A DNA stretch of 64,000 nt from Lysobacteraceae bacterium 2PB (GTDB lineage: Bacteria; Pseudomonadota; Gammaproteobacteria; Xanthomonadales; Xanthomonadaceae). The notes beneath the pieces were generated by a model that made no database searches, was not told the origin of the DNA, and saw only the letters and a list, made by a program, of their open reading frames with translations. Below are positions 53,052 through 62,164 of this stretch, one piece after another. The stretch's first letter is position 1, and every line of letters starts with the position of its first letter. The position numbers were made by a program, and so were the translations under genes. The stretch spans positions 62,001 to 126,000 of the forward strand of contig SCMT01000004.1 of assembly GCA_005502915.1 (NCBI GenBank). The letters run 5' to 3'.

Positions 53052-53666
53052 TCAAATGGCTGCAGCCAGCCGCCAATACTGCACATCGAGCGCAGCGACA
53101 TGCCGCTGCAGATCCTCCAGCGATCCCGTATTGACGATCACGTCATCCGCGGTGGCGAGCCGCTGCTCGCGCGTCGCCTGCGCCGCGATCATGCGCTCCG
53201 CGAGCGCGGCATCGATGCCGTCGCGCTGGATCAGCCGCTGTCTCTGTGTTTCGGCCGGCACGTCGACGACGAGAATTCGCTGCAGCCAGGGATAGGTCGT
53301 GCGTCCGCCGACTTCGGTGAGCAGCGGGATGGCGGCGATGGCGTAGGGACTGGTGGCGGCTTCGCACTGTTCGACGAGCAGCGCGCGCACGCGCGGGTGG
53401 ATGATGCCTTCAAGTCGTCGGCGCGCATCGGTGTCGTCGAACACGCGTCGACGCATCGCGGCGCGGTCGAGCTTGCCCTCGGCATCGAGCACATCGTGAC
53501 CAAAGGTGGCGACGATGTCCGCAAGTCCCTGGCTGCCGGGTGCGACTGCGTCGCGTGCCGCGATATCGGCGTCGGCGACCACGATGCCGAGGGCTTCGAA
53601 CGCCCGTGTGACTGCGGTCTTGCCCGAGGCGATGCCGCCGGTCAGCCCGATGCAGTAAGTCGCCAT
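53052..53666 (-). CDS. coaE: Dephospho-CoA kinase
   Basis: This 204-residue enzyme phosphorylates dephospho-CoA in the last step of coenzyme A synthesis. The P-loop GGIASGKT is at 10-17. ADADIAARDAV and IIHPRVRALL are the CoA-binding parts. Its start is 7 bases after the pilD stop, as in many gammaproteobacterial pilD-coaE pairs. Confidence 0.95.
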   Translation of the reverse strand: MATYCIGLTGGIASGKTAVTRAFEALGIVVADADIAARDAVAPGSQGLADIVATFGHDVLDAEGKLDRAAMRRRVFDDTDARRRLEGIIHPRVRALLVEQCEAATSPYAIAAIPLLTEVGGRTTYPWLQRILVVDVPAETQRQRLIQRDGIDAALAERMIAAQATREQRLATADDVIVNTGSLEDLQRHVAALDVQYWRLAAAI

Positions 53667-53673
53667 CGATCCA

Positions 53674-54537
53674 TCAGTAGGGCAGCAGGCGCTGGTACAG
53701 GGCCATCAGGTCGCCGCCCCAGAGGAAGACGATCCAGCCGCCAGCGGCGAGGTAGGGGCCGAACGGAATCGGGATGTTGTGGTCGCGGCCCTTGGCGAAC
53801 AGCCAGATGGAACCGATGATCGCACCGGCCAGGGACGCGACCAGCACGATGGGCAGCAGGGCCTTGTAGCCGGCCCAGGCGCCCAGCGCGGCGAGCAGCT
53901 TGAAGTCGCCGTGACCCATGCCGACCTTGCCGGTCAGCTGCTTGTAGACCCAGTAGACGGTCCACAGCGACACATAGCCGAGCACCGCGCCGGCGATCGC
54001 TGCCTTCGCAGGCACGAACAGGTTGTCGACGCTGGCGATCAGCCCCAGCCAGAGCAGGACGAGCGTGATCTGGTCGGGCAGCAGTTGCTTGCGCAGGTCG
54101 ATGCCCGCGCCGGCGACCAGGAAGCAGCTCAGCAGCGATGCGCCGAAGCCTTGCCAGCCGAAGCCGAAGCGCCAGACGCAGGCAACCACCAGCAGCATCG
54201 TGAGCAGTTCGACCGCCGGATACTGGAAGGAGATCGGCGTCCTGCACTTGCGGCATTTGCCGCCCAGCGCCAGCCAGCTGAAGACCGGGATGTTCTCGTA
54301 CCACGACAGCTTGTGCTGGCAGTGCGGGCAGTGCGACGGCTCGACCACGATCCCCGGCGGCGGCGGATCGTACATGTCGTTGGGCAGTTCCAGTTCGTCG
54401 CGCGCGTCGCGCTTCCATTCCCACTCCAGCTTGCGCGGCAGGCGGAGGATGACGACGTTGAGGAAGCTGCCCACGAGGAGGCCGAGCCCGGCCGCGATCG
54501 GATAACCGAGGGCCGGGTTCTGGTCGAGGAATGCCAT
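53674..54537 (-). CDS. pilD: Prepilin peptidase / N-methyltransferase
   Basis: This 287-residue inner-membrane aspartic protease cleaves leader peptides from type IV pilins and methylates the new Phe. The zinc-binding cysteines are Cys70, Cys73, Cys95 and Cys98 (CPHC...CRKC). The catalytic Asp residues are Asp147 in AGAGIDLRKQLLPD and Asp211 in GMGHGDFKLLAALG. About seven TM helices are predicted. It lies between pilC and coaE on the same strand. Confidence 0.95.
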   Translation of the reverse strand: MAFLDQNPALGYPIAAGLGLLVGSFLNVVILRLPRKLEWEWKRDARDELELPNDMYDPPPPGIVVEPSHCPHCQHKLSWYENIPVFSWLALGGKCRKCRTPISFQYPAVELLTMLLVVACVWRFGFGWQGFGASLLSCFLVAGAGIDLRKQLLPDQITLVLLWLGLIASVDNLFVPAKAAIAGAVLGYVSLWTVYWVYKQLTGKVGMGHGDFKLLAALGAWAGYKALLPIVLVASLAGAIIGSIWLFAKGRDHNIPIPFGPYLAAGGWIVFLWGGDLMALYQRLLPY

Positions 54538-54565
54538 CGATGCGCGGATCCGGTCTCTGGCTCGA

Positions 54566-55825
54566 TCAGCCGATCGTGGCGGCGAGCTTGAAGATCGGCA
54601 GGTACATACCGACGACCATGCTGCCCACGAGCACGCCGATGATCACCATGATCAGCGGTTCCAGCAGGCTGGTCAGCGCGTCTACCGCGTTGTTCACTTC
54701 CTGCTCGTAGAACTCGGCGACCTTGAACAGCATCGAATCGAGCGCGCCGGCCTCTTCGCCGATCGCCGCCATCTGGATGACCATGTGCGGGAACAGGTTC
54801 GCCTGCTTCATCGCCATGTTGACCGGATAACCCACGGACACGTCGTCGCGGATGCGCCACACGGCCTTTTCGTAGACGGCATTGCCGGTTGCGCCGGCCA
54901 CGCTTTCCAGCGCCTCCACCAGCGGAACGCCCGCACGGAAGGTCACCGCCAGCGTGCGCGAGAAGCGTGCGATCGCCGAGTTGTGCATGATCAGGCCGAT
55001 CACCGGCACCTTGAGGATCAGTTTATCGAGCGTATGGCGGAAACTGGCCGAGCGCTTGTAGGCGAAGAAGAAGCTGACCAGCGCGCCGCCGACGACAAGC
55101 AGCATCAGCCACCACCAAGACACCAGGAATCTCGACATGGTGACGATCATCTGGGTGAAGGCCGGGAGTTCGGCGCCGAAGTTCTTGAAGACATCCTCGA
55201 ACTGCGGCACGACGTAGATCAGCATCACCGAACTGACCAGGATCGCGACCGCGATCGTCATCGCCGGGTAGAACAATGCCTTCTTGATCTTGCCCTTGAG
55301 GGTTTCGAGGTTTTCCTTGTAGGTCGCGATCGTGTCGAGCACGGTTTCGAGCACGCCCGCGGATTCGCCGGCGCGCACGAGGTTGCGGTACAGCTCGTCG
55401 AAGTAGGTCGGGTGTTTGCACATCGCCTCGTAGATCGACGATCCTCCCTCGATGTCGGTGCGCACGGCGTCGACCAGGTTCTTCATGCGCACGTTCTTCT
55501 GGCCGTTGCCGATGATTTCCAGAGACTGCACGAGCGGCACGCCCGATTTCATCATCGTGGCGATCTGGCGGCTGAAAATGGCGATGTCGCGTGCGCTGAT
55601 CTTCTTGCCCGCGGCGCCGAACAGCGGCTTGGGCTTGGGCTTGACCACGGTCGGCGTGATGCCCAGCCGGCGCAGTTCGGCGCGCAGCATGTTGGTGTTC
55701 TTGGCCTGCTGCTCGCCCTTCATCTTGACGCCACGCTTGTCGGTGCCCTCCCAGACGTAGAGGGGCATCGTGTTGCCGGCGCGTTCGGCGGGGGCGTTCT
55801 TGGCGACGGTGCGGGAAGCGGCCAT
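54566..55825 (-). CDS. pilC: Type IV pilus inner-membrane platform protein
   Basis: This 419-residue protein of the GspF/PilC family has two repeated T2SSF domains (about 80-205 and 285-405). Each ends in paired helices (FSRQIATMMKSGVPLVQSLE; FSRTLAVTFRAGVPLVEALE). Three TM helices are present. It couples the PilB motor to pilin assembly. Its ATG at 55825, backed by AAGGAATAAG, is 3 bases after the pilB stop. Confidence 0.95.
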   Translation of the reverse strand: MAASRTVAKNAPAERAGNTMPLYVWEGTDKRGVKMKGEQQAKNTNMLRAELRRLGITPTVVKPKPKPLFGAAGKKISARDIAIFSRQIATMMKSGVPLVQSLEIIGNGQKNVRMKNLVDAVRTDIEGGSSIYEAMCKHPTYFDELYRNLVRAGESAGVLETVLDTIATYKENLETLKGKIKKALFYPAMTIAVAILVSSVMLIYVVPQFEDVFKNFGAELPAFTQMIVTMSRFLVSWWWLMLLVVGGALVSFFFAYKRSASFRHTLDKLILKVPVIGLIMHNSAIARFSRTLAVTFRAGVPLVEALESVAGATGNAVYEKAVWRIRDDVSVGYPVNMAMKQANLFPHMVIQMAAIGEEAGALDSMLFKVAEFYEQEVNNAVDALTSLLEPLIMVIIGVLVGSMVVGMYLPIFKLAATIG

Positions 55826-55828
55826 GGC

Positions 55829-57553
55829 TTATTCCTTGGTGACGCGGTTGATTTCGGCGAGGCTGGTGATGCCGCTGCGAACCTTCAGCAGGGCGGACTG
55901 ACGGAGGCTGTTGACGCCCGAAGCGCGCGCAGCCTCGGCGATCTGCATGGCGTTGCCGCCCTGCAGGATGATCGCCTGGATCTTCTCGGTCATCGGCATG
56001 ACTTCGTAGATGCCGGTACGGCCCTTGTAGCCGCCCGTGCAGTCGTTGCAGCCGACCGCTTCGTACAGCGTGAAGCCGGCGCGCACCTCGTCCGCAGTGA
56101 ATCCTTCTGCGAGCAATGCGTGCTCGGGCAGGTGCTGCTCCCGCTTGCAGCTCGGGCACAGGCGGCGCGCGAGGCGCTGCGCGATCACCAGCGAGACCGA
56201 CGACGTGATGTTGAAGGGCGCGATGCCCATGTTCATCAGTCGGGAAATGGTCTGTGGCGCGTCGTTGGTGTGCAGGGTCGACAGCACCATGTGGCCGGTC
56301 TGCGCGGCCTTGACCGCGATCTCGGCGGTTTCGAGGTCGCGGATTTCGCCGACCATGATCACGTCCGGATCCTGGCGGAGGAAGCTGCGCAGCGCGGCCG
56401 CGAAGGTCATGCCGCGCTTGGCGTTCTGCTGCACCTGGTTGATGCCGGGCAGGCGGATTTCGACGGGATCCTCGACGGTGGAGACGTTGCGCTCCTCCTC
56501 GTTGAGGATGCCCAGCGCGGTGTACAGCGACACGGTCTTGCCCGAACCGGTGGGACCGGTGACCAGGACCATGCCGTACGGTTTCTTGATCGCATCGAGG
56601 AACAGCGCCTGCTGGTCCGGCTCGTAGCCGAGCTTTTCGATGCCCAGCTTCGCCGCGCTGCCGTCGAGGATACGCAGCACGATCTTCTCGCCGAACAGGG
56701 TCGGCAGCGTGCTGACGCGGAAGTCGATCTGCTTGGTCTTGGAGAGGTTGAGCTTGATGCGTCCGTCCTGCGGCACGCGCTTCTCGGCGATGTCCAGCTG
56801 CGACATCACCTTCAGGCGCGCCGCGATGCGCTGGCTGAGCTTGACCGGCGCCTTGGCGACCTGGCGCAGGATGCCGTCGATGCGCAGGCGGACGCGGTAA
56901 TCGGTTTCGTAGGGCTCGAAATGGATGTCGGAAGCGCCGCGCTTGATCGCGTCGACCAGCACCTTGTTGACGAACTTCACGACGGGCGTGTCGTCGCCCT
57001 TGGCGTCGACGCCGCTGTCGCCGCCGGCATCGTCGTCGCCGCTGGAGACATCGAGGTTGTCGAGACCTTCGGCGTCGTCCATGTCGCCGATCGAATCGTT
57101 GGCGCTCAGCCACGACTCCATGGTCCGCTTGAGCGTGTCCTCGTCGACGAGGATGGGCTCCACCGCGAGATTGGTGTGGAACTTGACTTCGTCGAGTGCT
57201 GCGGTGTTCGTCGGGTCCGCGACGCCGACGAAGAGCCGGCTGCCACGCTTGAACAGCGGCAGCACCTGGTGCTTGTGCAGCAACTCGTCCTTCACCAGGC
57301 GGATGGCGCTCTGGTTGGGATCCATCACCCCGGGATCGAACAAGGGCATGCCGAACTCGATCGAGTTGGCGGCTGCGAGCTGCTGCGGGGTGACCAGTTT
57401 GTGTTCGCGCAGGTAGACGGCGATGGGCTTGCGTTCGCGCGTCGCAGTGTCGAGCGCCTCGCGTGCCACGCTTTCTTCAAGCGCCCCGTCCAGCACCAGA
57501 CGCCGGGCAATGCCGGTGATGCCGATCAGATTGGAAGTGTGCGCGACGTTCAC
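55829..57553 (-). CDS. pilB: Type IV pilus extension ATPase
   Basis: This 574-residue motor of the GspE/PilB family has an N-terminal GspE domain (about 1-150) and a core ATPase. Walker A is GPTGSGKTVSLYT (near 330) and the Walker B region is MVGEIRDLETAEIAVKAAQ. The His box STLHTNDA is at about 424. The tetracysteine zinc site is CPSC (about 464) and CNDC (about 502). It drives pilus extension with pilC. Confidence 0.95.
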   Translation of the reverse strand: MNVAHTSNLIGITGIARRLVLDGALEESVAREALDTATRERKPIAVYLREHKLVTPQQLAAANSIEFGMPLFDPGVMDPNQSAIRLVKDELLHKHQVLPLFKRGSRLFVGVADPTNTAALDEVKFHTNLAVEPILVDEDTLKRTMESWLSANDSIGDMDDAEGLDNLDVSSGDDDAGGDSGVDAKGDDTPVVKFVNKVLVDAIKRGASDIHFEPYETDYRVRLRIDGILRQVAKAPVKLSQRIAARLKVMSQLDIAEKRVPQDGRIKLNLSKTKQIDFRVSTLPTLFGEKIVLRILDGSAAKLGIEKLGYEPDQQALFLDAIKKPYGMVLVTGPTGSGKTVSLYTALGILNEEERNVSTVEDPVEIRLPGINQVQQNAKRGMTFAAALRSFLRQDPDVIMVGEIRDLETAEIAVKAAQTGHMVLSTLHTNDAPQTISRLMNMGIAPFNITSSVSLVIAQRLARRLCPSCKREQHLPEHALLAEGFTADEVRAGFTLYEAVGCNDCTGGYKGRTGIYEVMPMTEKIQAIILQGGNAMQIAEAARASGVNSLRQSALLKVRSGITSLAEINRVTKE

Positions 57554-57700
57554 TTTTGACGGCCCCTCGCCCGATGATCCATGGTCGGATCATGCATTTA
57601 CGACGATAACATCGAAAGGGCTATAGGTGGAGGGTGGCGGCCGTCCCGGAATGACCATTCGAGACTTGGCGCACACCCTGCGCGGGGCGGCCGGGGAGGG

Positions 57701-58132
57701 TCAACACCCGCTCGGGCGATACAGAGCAGCAACAGTCGAGCTGCAGTCCCAGCGACCTTCGCTGCTCCGGGTCAATATCAGGTTTTTGCCGGTGACTTCG
57801 GGGTTTCCGGCCAGCAGGCAAGTGATCGTCTGGCCGCTGGCGTCTGTCCAGTTTCCACCGGGAGCGATGCTGCTGCATCGTTCGGTGCTGGTATGCAGGC
57901 CGATCTCGGTGGCATCGGCCGGGCTGCCGGTTTTGCCGCCGTTCTGGATGCCCTCTTCGAAGATCACGACTCCCCCCCGCATATCCGCCAGGCCTGCGGA
58001 CACCTGGGATCGTGCGACGTAGACTTGATAGGCGGGCAGCGCGATGGAGGCGAGGATGGCAATGATCGCAACGACGATCATCAGCTCTATCAGGGTGAAG
58101 CCGTTCTGCGTACGCGTGGTGGTGGGCATCAT
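57701..58132 (-). CDS. Type IV major-type pilin 2
   Basis: This 143-residue prepilin has leader [11 protein letters not shown] and a mature Phe start, [19 protein letters not shown], with Glu5. The globular domain has four cysteines (CSS, TITC, WDCSS and the C-terminal Cys), enough for two disulfides. It is a paralogue of the neighbouring pilin at 58236, with the same cysteine layout and the NP(N/E)V(I/T)GK segment. A GAGG site precedes the double ATG. It lies 103 bases after pilin 1, beyond a terminator. Confidence 0.92.
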   Translation of the reverse strand: MMPTTTRTQNGFTLIELMIVVAIIAILASIALPAYQVYVARSQVSAGLADMRGGVVIFEEGIQNGGKTGSPADATEIGLHTSTERCSSIAPGGNWTDASGQTITCLLAGNPEVTGKNLILTRSSEGRWDCSSTVAALYRPSGC

Positions 58133-58173
58133 GGGGTGCCTCGGCGGATCAGAGGGGCTTGGGGGACCAGAAT

Positions 58174-58204
58174 AAAAAAGGGGGTGCGTGAGCACCCCCT
58201 TTTT
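58174..58204 (-). terminator. Strong terminator between the two pilin genes
   Basis: The hairpin GGGGGTGC, loop GTGA, GCACCCCC (58180-58199) is flanked by an A-run on the left and a T-run on the right. It is an intrinsic terminator on both strands. On the minus strand it ends the pilA transcript 32 bases past its stop, with partial read-through probably feeding pilin 2 and pilB. Confidence 0.85.
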
Positions 58205-58235
58205 CGGAGCCTGTGGCAAGCCGGGGGCTTGCTTA

Positions 58236-58661
58236 TCAGCAGCCGTTCGGGGTGTGCTGAGCGGCCAGACCGCCGCCAGCGGTGCACGGCCACTGGCCGT
58301 CGGCAGTGCGACGCAGAGTGATGGTCTTGCCAATGACGTTCGGGTTGCCGCGCAGGGTGCACTGGATGGTCTGGTCCTGGGCGTCGGCCCAAGTGCCGCC
58401 GATCGTGATGGCGCTGCAGCGCGAATCCGCCGTCGGGGTGTACAGGCCGAGCTGGGTGGTGGTCGGGGTGCCGGTGAGCTCACCGCTCTGGATGCCTTCT
58501 TCGTAGGCGGTCACGCCGCCACGGATGTCGGCGAGGCCCGACGTCGCCTGGGACTTGGCCACGTAGTTCTGGTAAGCCGGCAGGGCGATGGCGGCCAGGA
58601 TGGCGATGATCGCGACCACGATCATGAGTTCGATCAGGGTGAAACCTTGCTGCTTCTTCAT
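58236..58661 (-). CDS. pilA: Type IV major pilin
   Basis: This 141-residue prepilin has the short leader MKKQQG and mature start [19 protein letters not shown] with Glu5. Four cysteines are in the globular domain, the last at the very C-terminus (PNGC). It is first in the pil cluster, with its own sigma-54-like promoter and strong terminator, as expected of the major structural pilin. GAGGGATC lies upstream of the start. Confidence 0.95.
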   Translation of the reverse strand: MKKQQGFTLIELMIVVAIIAILAAIALPAYQNYVAKSQATSGLADIRGGVTAYEEGIQSGELTGTPTTTQLGLYTPTADSRCSAITIGGTWADAQDQTIQCTLRGNPNVIGKTITLRRTADGQWPCTAGGGLAAQHTPNGC

Positions 58662-58769
58662 GGGAGATCCCTCGGGAGTGTTGTGTTGCGAAGTATTCAC
58701 GTGCCCTCGGCCAGACGTGTCCGGTTCCTTGGGCGCCCGTGCTGCCGAGCACGTGCAGGCAGAGCATAC

Positions 58770-58784
58770 GCATAAGCCATGCCA
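58770..58784 (-). promoter_or_regulatory. Sigma-54 (-24/-12) promoter of pilA
   Basis: On the minus strand TGGCATGGCTTATGC has GG and GC exactly 10 bases apart and fits the TGGCAC-N5-TTGC consensus with two mismatches. It lies about 110 bases upstream of the pilA start. The sigma-54 activator PilR is encoded about 4 kb away. Motif seen; use inferred. Confidence 0.7.
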
Positions 58785-59078
58785 AATGATGTGACGCGAC
58801 TCCCGTCCCGGAGTGTCCTCATATGCGAGAACTGGCGCACATTTTCCTTTGGGGCAGTTTCTGACAAAAAACGTCATATTGCTGCAGAGCTGACCCGCGC
58901 AGTCATTCGCGTGTCGTCGATCACAATATTCGGTGTTTCGAGCCTTGCTGTCGATGCAGTGTGATCGCTTTCGTATTGCTGCAAAGCAGCATCACTGCGG
59001 CCGACGATGGCCCGGGGGACTTTCCGACCTTTGGGCTATTCTTCACCTCGCATTTAAATAGATGAGTGGAGTTCGTAC

Positions 59079-62000
59079 ATGCAGATGCCCGTCGCCCGCC
59101 TGGAGCGGATGCTGCTTCTCCTGTTCGTCGCGTCCGGCTTCGCGGGCCTCGTGTATCAGGCGATCTGGTCCCATTACCTGGGGTTGGTGCTGGGGCATGC
59201 GGCGTATGCGCAGACCTTGGTCCTGGCGATCTTCATGGGCGGCATGGCGCTCGGAGCGTGGCTGGTCAGCGCCCGGGGAGGGCGCTGGACAGGCCTGATC
59301 AAGGCCTACGCCATCGTCGAGCTGCTGATCGGCTTGACGGCGCTGGTGTTCCATCCAATGTTCGTCGGCTATCTGTCCCTGTCCCAGGAGACCGTCCTGC
59401 CCGCGCTCGGGGGCGAGACCTCCATCCGCCTGTGGCAGTGGGGGACCGCAGCGCTGATGATCGCGCCGCAGAGCATCATGCTCGGCATGACCTTTCCGCT
59501 GATGAGCGGTGGTTACCTGCGCGTGGCGCCGGGTCAGGACGGCCAGATCCTCGGCGGACTGTATTTCACCAACAGCATCGGCGCGGCTGCCGGTGCGCTG
59601 GTCGCCACCTTCCTGCTGTTGCCCTGGATCGGCATGCCCGGGGCGATCCTGGTGGCCGGCATCATCAATGTACTGGTGGGCCTGCTGGCATGGCGGGTTT
59701 CCCTGCGCGCCGAAGCGATCGGGCCGATGCCGGACGCCGTACCGGCGATCGTGGCGCCCGAAGAGCCTGCGACGGCGGTGGATCGCGGGTCGCTGGGCCG
59801 GCTGTCCATGCTCATGCTCTTCGGTGCCGGCATCACCGGCGCGAGCTCGTTCGTCTACGAGATCGGCTGGATCCGGATGCTCAACCAGGCGCTGGGCACC
59901 ACGGTGCATTCGTTCGAGCTGATGCTGTCTGCCTTCATCCTGGGGCTGGCGTTCGGTGGTCTGTGGGTGCGCAAGCGCAGCGCCCGCATTGTCGACCCGG
60001 TGAATGCTGCCGGTCTTGCGCAGGTGCTGATGGGGCTGGCCGCGCTGATCTCGCTGCCGCTGTTCGCAAACAGCTTCGCCTGGGTCGGCTGGTTGATGGA
60101 GATGCTGCCCAGGACCGATGGCGGTTACGACCTCTATAGTCTCGGCAGCGCCTCCATCGCATTGCTGATCATGTTCCCCGCAGCGTTCTTCGCGGGGATG
60201 ACGCTGCCCCTGTTCACGATGATCCTGTTGCGGCGAGGGGCGGGCGAGCGGAGCATCGGTCGAATCTATGCCGCGAACACGCTGGGCGCCATCGCCGGCG
60301 TGATGCTTGTCGTGCACGTGCTGATCCCGATGGTCGGCCTCCGGCTGGCCGTCACGATCGCAGCGCTTGCGGACATCCTGCTGGGCCTGGTGTTGCTGCG
60401 TGCGTTCGCGGCCGAGTTCAGGCCGCGCTGGTACTTCGGTGCGCTGGCGGCGACCTTGCTGGTCACGGCGGGCAGCCTGCTGATGGGGAATCCGGATCCG
60501 CGTGCGCTGGCGTCCGGCGTTTTCCGGCACGGTCATGCGGAGCTGGACTCTTCGGTGCGCGTGCGTTACCTGCGAGACGGCAAGACGGCGACGGTGTCCT
60601 ACTTCGAAGACGCCTCCGGGGTCGGGGTCATCGCGACCAACGGCAAGCCCGATGCTTCGATCCAGTTGCGTCCCGGAGGCGAGCCCACCGACGACGAATA
60701 CACCATGGTGATGGCAGCGACCTTGCCGTTGGCCATGCATCCGGATCCGAAGCGGATCGCGATCATCGGCTGGGGGTCGGGCCTGAGCACGCATACCATG
60801 CTGGGTAGCGCCCATCCCGAGGTCGTGGATACGATCGAGATCGAACCGGCCATGGTGCAGGGCGCGCGGCTGTACGGCGATCATGTCTCACGCGGCTATT
60901 CGGATCCGCGTTCGAACCTGCGCCTGGACGATGCGCGCACGTTCTTCTCGTCGGGGGGCAAGCGTTATGACGTCATCGTGTCCGAACCCTCCAATCCATG
61001 GGTCAGCGGCGTGTCCAGCCTGTTCACCCGCGAGTTCTACCGATTCCTCAGCGCGCATCTGGAAGAGGATGGGGTGCTCGTGCAGTGGATGCAGACCTAC
61101 GAGCTCAATGATCCGCTGTTCTACTCGATGGTCGCCGCGCTGATCGAGGAATATCCACATGTGCAGGCCTACCTCACCAATACCGCCGATGTGATCTTCA
61201 TCGCTTCGCACAAGCCGATCCCGCGCTTCGATGCCGGGCGACTTCGGGATCCGGCGCTGCTTTCCGGGCTTGAGCGGCTCGGCCTGACCAAGGCGGAGGA
61301 GCATGACGTGCGCCGTTTCGCCGATCGCGGCGTGCTGGCGGCGCTCGTCGAGCTGTTCGATGCGCCGGTGCATACCGATTACCTGCCCAGCGTAGCGCTG
61401 AATGCGCCGCGCTCGCGCTTCAAGGGCGAGTCCGTGCAGAGCATCCGCACCCTGATGGCGGCCGGCATGCCCGTGCTGGAGCTGACCGGTGGGCGCAGTC
61501 CCGTTCCAGTCTCAGCCACCATCCATGCGCCGCAAGGGAGTCTGGCTGCGACGGATCATGCCAATGCGAGGCGTATCCGGGAGTTGATGCTGGGCGAAGG
61601 TGCAGGAGTCGGGCTCGACCCGAATGTCCGCGCCAAGGTCGACCTGCTGCTTTCGCCCGCCACGCCGATCGGACAATGGTTGGACGCCGCCACCGTGGTG
61701 GCCGACTTCAGCATCGGCTATCTGCCGCCGGAAGACCTGCGCGGGGTGTGGATAAACCCCGCATGGGTCGGCGAACGTGCATCCGATCCGCAGGTGGCGG
61801 CCCTGCTCGCAGCGTATTCAGCGGCGGCGGAGCGCAACGGCGCGGCCATGCACGATGCAGGCCTCGAAGGGCTGAAAGTGCTGCAGGCAGGCAATGCGCC
61901 GCTCCTGGCGCGCGACCACCTCCTGGTGATCGCGATGCTGGGTGCGCTCCAGCAAGGGCGCTTTGATGATGCGCGTGCCGTCGAGACGGCGCACGGCGCA

Positions 62001-62102
62001 TCGGTGCGGGTCAGCAACGCGTATTACGGCATCGCCCGCGGCTATCTCTCCGCCTGGTTGGCGACGAAGGGGGCGAAACCCTCCGCGCACGCAGGAAAAT
62101 AG
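59079..62102 (+). CDS. Multi-span membrane protein fused to a spermidine-synthase-like domain
   Basis: This 1007-residue protein has a membrane part (about 1-480, twelve or more hydrophobic helices, two halves each with GMTFPLMSGG or GMTLPLFTM segments). A spermidine-synthase-like Rossmann domain follows at about 520-760, with the S-adenosyl-type loop IIGWGSGLSTHTML (near 562) and EPSNPWVSGVSSLFTREFY. The C-terminal 250 residues have no recognised domain. Fused membrane/SpeE-like proteins are known, with unknown substrate. It lies divergent to pilA and convergent with the TfpZ-type gene. The position suggests a role tied to pilin or pilus; this is inference. The gene could simply be a nearby metabolic gene. 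Confidence 0.8.
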   Translation: MQMPVARLERMLLLLFVASGFAGLVYQAIWSHYLGLVLGHAAYAQTLVLAIFMGGMALGAWLVSARGGRWTGLIKAYAIVELLIGLTALVFHPMFVGYLSLSQETVLPALGGETSIRLWQWGTAALMIAPQSIMLGMTFPLMSGGYLRVAPGQDGQILGGLYFTNSIGAAAGALVATFLLLPWIGMPGAILVAGIINVLVGLLAWRVSLRAEAIGPMPDAVPAIVAPEEPATAVDRGSLGRLSMLMLFGAGITGASSFVYEIGWIRMLNQALGTTVHSFELMLSAFILGLAFGGLWVRKRSARIVDPVNAAGLAQVLMGLAALISLPLFANSFAWVGWLMEMLPRTDGGYDLYSLGSASIALLIMFPAAFFAGMTLPLFTMILLRRGAGERSIGRIYAANTLGAIAGVMLVVHVLIPMVGLRLAVTIAALADILLGLVLLRAFAAEFRPRWYFGALAATLLVTAGSLLMGNPDPRALASGVFRHGHAELDSSVRVRYLRDGKTATVSYFEDASGVGVIATNGKPDASIQLRPGGEPTDDEYTMVMAATLPLAMHPDPKRIAIIGWGSGLSTHTMLGSAHPEVVDTIEIEPAMVQGARLYGDHVSRGYSDPRSNLRLDDARTFFSSGGKRYDVIVSEPSNPWVSGVSSLFTREFYRFLSAHLEEDGVLVQWMQTYELNDPLFYSMVAALIEEYPHVQAYLTNTADVIFIASHKPIPRFDAGRLRDPALLSGLERLGLTKAEEHDVRRFADRGVLAALVELFDAPVHTDYLPSVALNAPRSRFKGESVQSIRTLMAAGMPVLELTGGRSPVPVSATIHAPQGSLAATDHANARRIRELMLGEGAGVGLDPNVRAKVDLLLSPATPIGQWLDAATVVADFSIGYLPPEDLRGVWINPAWVGERASDPQVAALLAAYSAAAERNGAAMHDAGLEGLKVLQAGNAPLLARDHLLVIAMLGALQQGRFDDARAVETAHGASVRVSNAYYGIARGYLSAWLATKGAKPSAHAGK

Positions 62103-62118
62103 CGGAACACCGATGACG

Positions 62119-62141
62119 CGCCCCCCCGTTGAGGGGGGGCG
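62119..62141. terminator. Convergent terminator after the SpeE-like gene
   Basis: A 9-base inverted repeat (CGCCCCCCC, loop GTTGA, GGGGGGGCG) lies between two convergent genes. It is G/C only, with no T-tract, and would serve either direction weakly. Confidence 0.5.
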
Positions 62142-62164
62142 GCATGGCCCCGGGGCCGTGCGGT

